Assembly (NCBI RefSeq): GCF_033958435.1
Contig: NC_134144.1
Span: forward strand, 10,968,010 to 11,032,009
Origin: Carettochelys insculpta
Taxonomy: Eukaryota > Chordata > Testudines > Carettochelyidae
DNA: 64,000 nucleotides
Reading direction: 5' to 3'
Made by a program: the position numbers and the translations under genes. Below the pieces are notes generated by a model. That model had not been told where the DNA came from, did no database searches, and saw only the letters and a program-made list of their open reading frames with translations. Positions 62,823 through 64,000 of the stretch are shown here, in pieces (position 1 is the first letter of the stretch; each line of letters begins with the position of its first letter).

Positions 62823-64000
62823 AGGTGTTGGGAACTTGGTCTATGAGCAGAAACATTTTGTTTCACTGTGGTGAAGGCCACTGATACGGTCTTCTGCTCT
62901 AGCCAGAGGGTGCTTGACTGCCCAACTCTGCCCCTTCCTGGCTCCCTCATCCAACCCTCTGATCCCGCCCCATCTCTTTCTGCCCCCTCCCCTGAGTGCA
63001 CTGCATTCTTGTGCTTCCCACTCCCTCCAGGAGCCTTTGAAAGCAGCAAAACAGTTGTTTCACAGGAATGGGAGGTGTTGGGAGGGAGGTGGAGGAATAG
63101 ATCAGTAGGGTCACTGTTGGGTGAGAGGGCAGATGGGGGAACTTGGCTGTTGGTGGCTGCTGAGCACCTGCTAAATGGCTCCTATGCAGACATGCATCTG
63201 AGGCAAAGGAAGTTTCTTCCTTTTCTTCATAGCTAAAGTACCTCACACATCAAACTTGGGTTTGGAGGAGAGGAACATATGATGTACTTCTAAAGGTACT
63301 ACGGGCAAAATTTTCTAAAATGCTTGTGAGACTTGGTCCTGAAAGCCTAAGTCTAACTGTGAATCAGTGGGCAAGTGTGATCCCAGGTACCCTTCTATTC
63401 ACACCCTATACACTACTTCAATGGTATTGTACAAAATACGCCTTGTGAGTTACCCCACTCTGCTCAACAATATCATTGTGAGAAACGTGATAATATTGTA
63501 CATGGAATTATGGATACTCATGGATATTATGCTTTACAGACTGTGACTAAAATGTGTTTAAACAGCCCAAGGTATGTCACGGAGAGTTGATAAAAAGGCT
63601 TTCTCCAGATGCAGGAAGGAGATGAACTACTCTGTATTTGGAAATGTCTGGTTAATGGACTATTCATTTGTATCAAAAATTGCAGGGAGAGAGAATTTGC
63701 ATTGTAAAAATTAGAATTATTATATTGTAACTGCTATATATTCTACATATGGCTTATATGCAAAACAGCCTGGGTCTTTATTTTGCTGTGCCAATTTACC
63801 AAATGTAACTATTGTGTTTTCCTCTGTTCCATGCATTCTCTCCTCCTTTACTGATTTTCCTGTAACAACTTATCTCTTTTTTGAATATTTATGTTTTCAA
63901 AGACTTTCCGCTGGTCTATCTTTTTCTAATTGCAAGGCTGTATCTGTGTCCCTTCAAGGGTTAGCGAGACTAGCTCGCTCTATATATTGGAGACAAGCAC
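62823..64000. other. Intronic sequence, nothing firmly recognised
   Basis: About 1.2 kb. GC-richer at 62890..63180 with shadow ORFs on both strands (up to 125 codons), then AT-rich. A part near 63400..63700 may be an old interspersed repeat, but I cannot name it. Confidence 0.35.

Larger units (their letters stand above)
23828..64000 (-). other. PARD3B: PARD3B upstream intron (partial, at least 40 kb)
   Basis: This is everything upstream of the 23692..23827 exon in transcription order. No exon that would splice to it in the required phase could be recognised. Large introns are typical of this gene, which is very long in vertebrates. The interval holds most of the transposons listed below. 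A splice-flanked 63-nt open segment at 35156..35218 is treated as a candidate only. Confidence 0.75.

Noticed and set aside
24001..64000. Search for the preceding PARD3B exon
   Set aside because: I looked by eye for a minus-strand exon ending two bases into a codon and encoding the expected upstream tail region. None was convincing, so none is annotated.

Overview
The window looks like intronic nuclear DNA of a vertebrate, almost certainly a turtle. The inference rests on tRNA-derived SINEs of the type common in cryptodiran turtles (heads with box-A-like TAGCCGTGTTAGTC), several CR1 LINE pieces with the CR1 3' tail (GATTCTGTGATTC), and many short DNA elements whose ends read GGCTRTGTCTACAC. 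A softshell-like lineage is possible from the SINE subtype, but I cannot confirm it. There is no prokaryotic gene organisation, no long ORF outside repeats, and no tRNA, rRNA or CRISPR that I can see.

Only two protein-coding exons can be supported. Both are on the minus strand, and both match the C-terminal region of the polarity scaffold PARD3B (Par3-like), as I remember that protein. The first in transcription order is 23692..23827 (136 nt); the next is 1047..1126 (80 nt). Both have canonical AG/GT borders. They join in frame (TGG|GTG, W|V) across an intron of 22,565 bp. The preceding exon is not recognised up to position 64000, so the upstream intron exceeds 40 kb. The terminal coding exon must lie beyond position 1. 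The whole window is therefore the 3' part of one large gene, and everything else is intron.

The introns are a record of transposon activity. From left to right: a GT microsatellite abutting a hAT-like element (9.7-10.1 kb); a 410-bp palindromic MITE (13.55-13.96 kb); a minus-strand CR1 3' end (14.4-15.3 kb); a SINE with a perfect 12-bp target duplication (18.0 kb); a pogo/Tc2-like element (24.3 kb) and a second copy split by a nested MITE (34.4-35.1 kb); a CR1 tail followed by a GC-rich fold-back (36.2-37.0 kb); a cluster of two fold-back SINEs flanking a decayed, internally deleted DIRS-like tyrosine-recombinase retrotransposon (45.6-48.0 kb); a CR1-type LINE split by two later DNA-element insertions (48.3-50.75 kb); a CR1 3' end (53.3-53.8 kb); a complete hAT-type element with a perfect 8-bp duplication (54.9-55.5 kb); and LTR-like sequence (59.4-61.0 kb).

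The observations most worth a second look are the DIRS-like recombinase remnant with its inverted and internal complementary repeats, the repeated fold-back SINE architecture, the family of otherwise unrelated MITEs sharing only about 14 terminal bases and 3-bp target duplications (often TCA/TGA), and a 63-nt open, splice-flanked candidate exon at 35156..35218.
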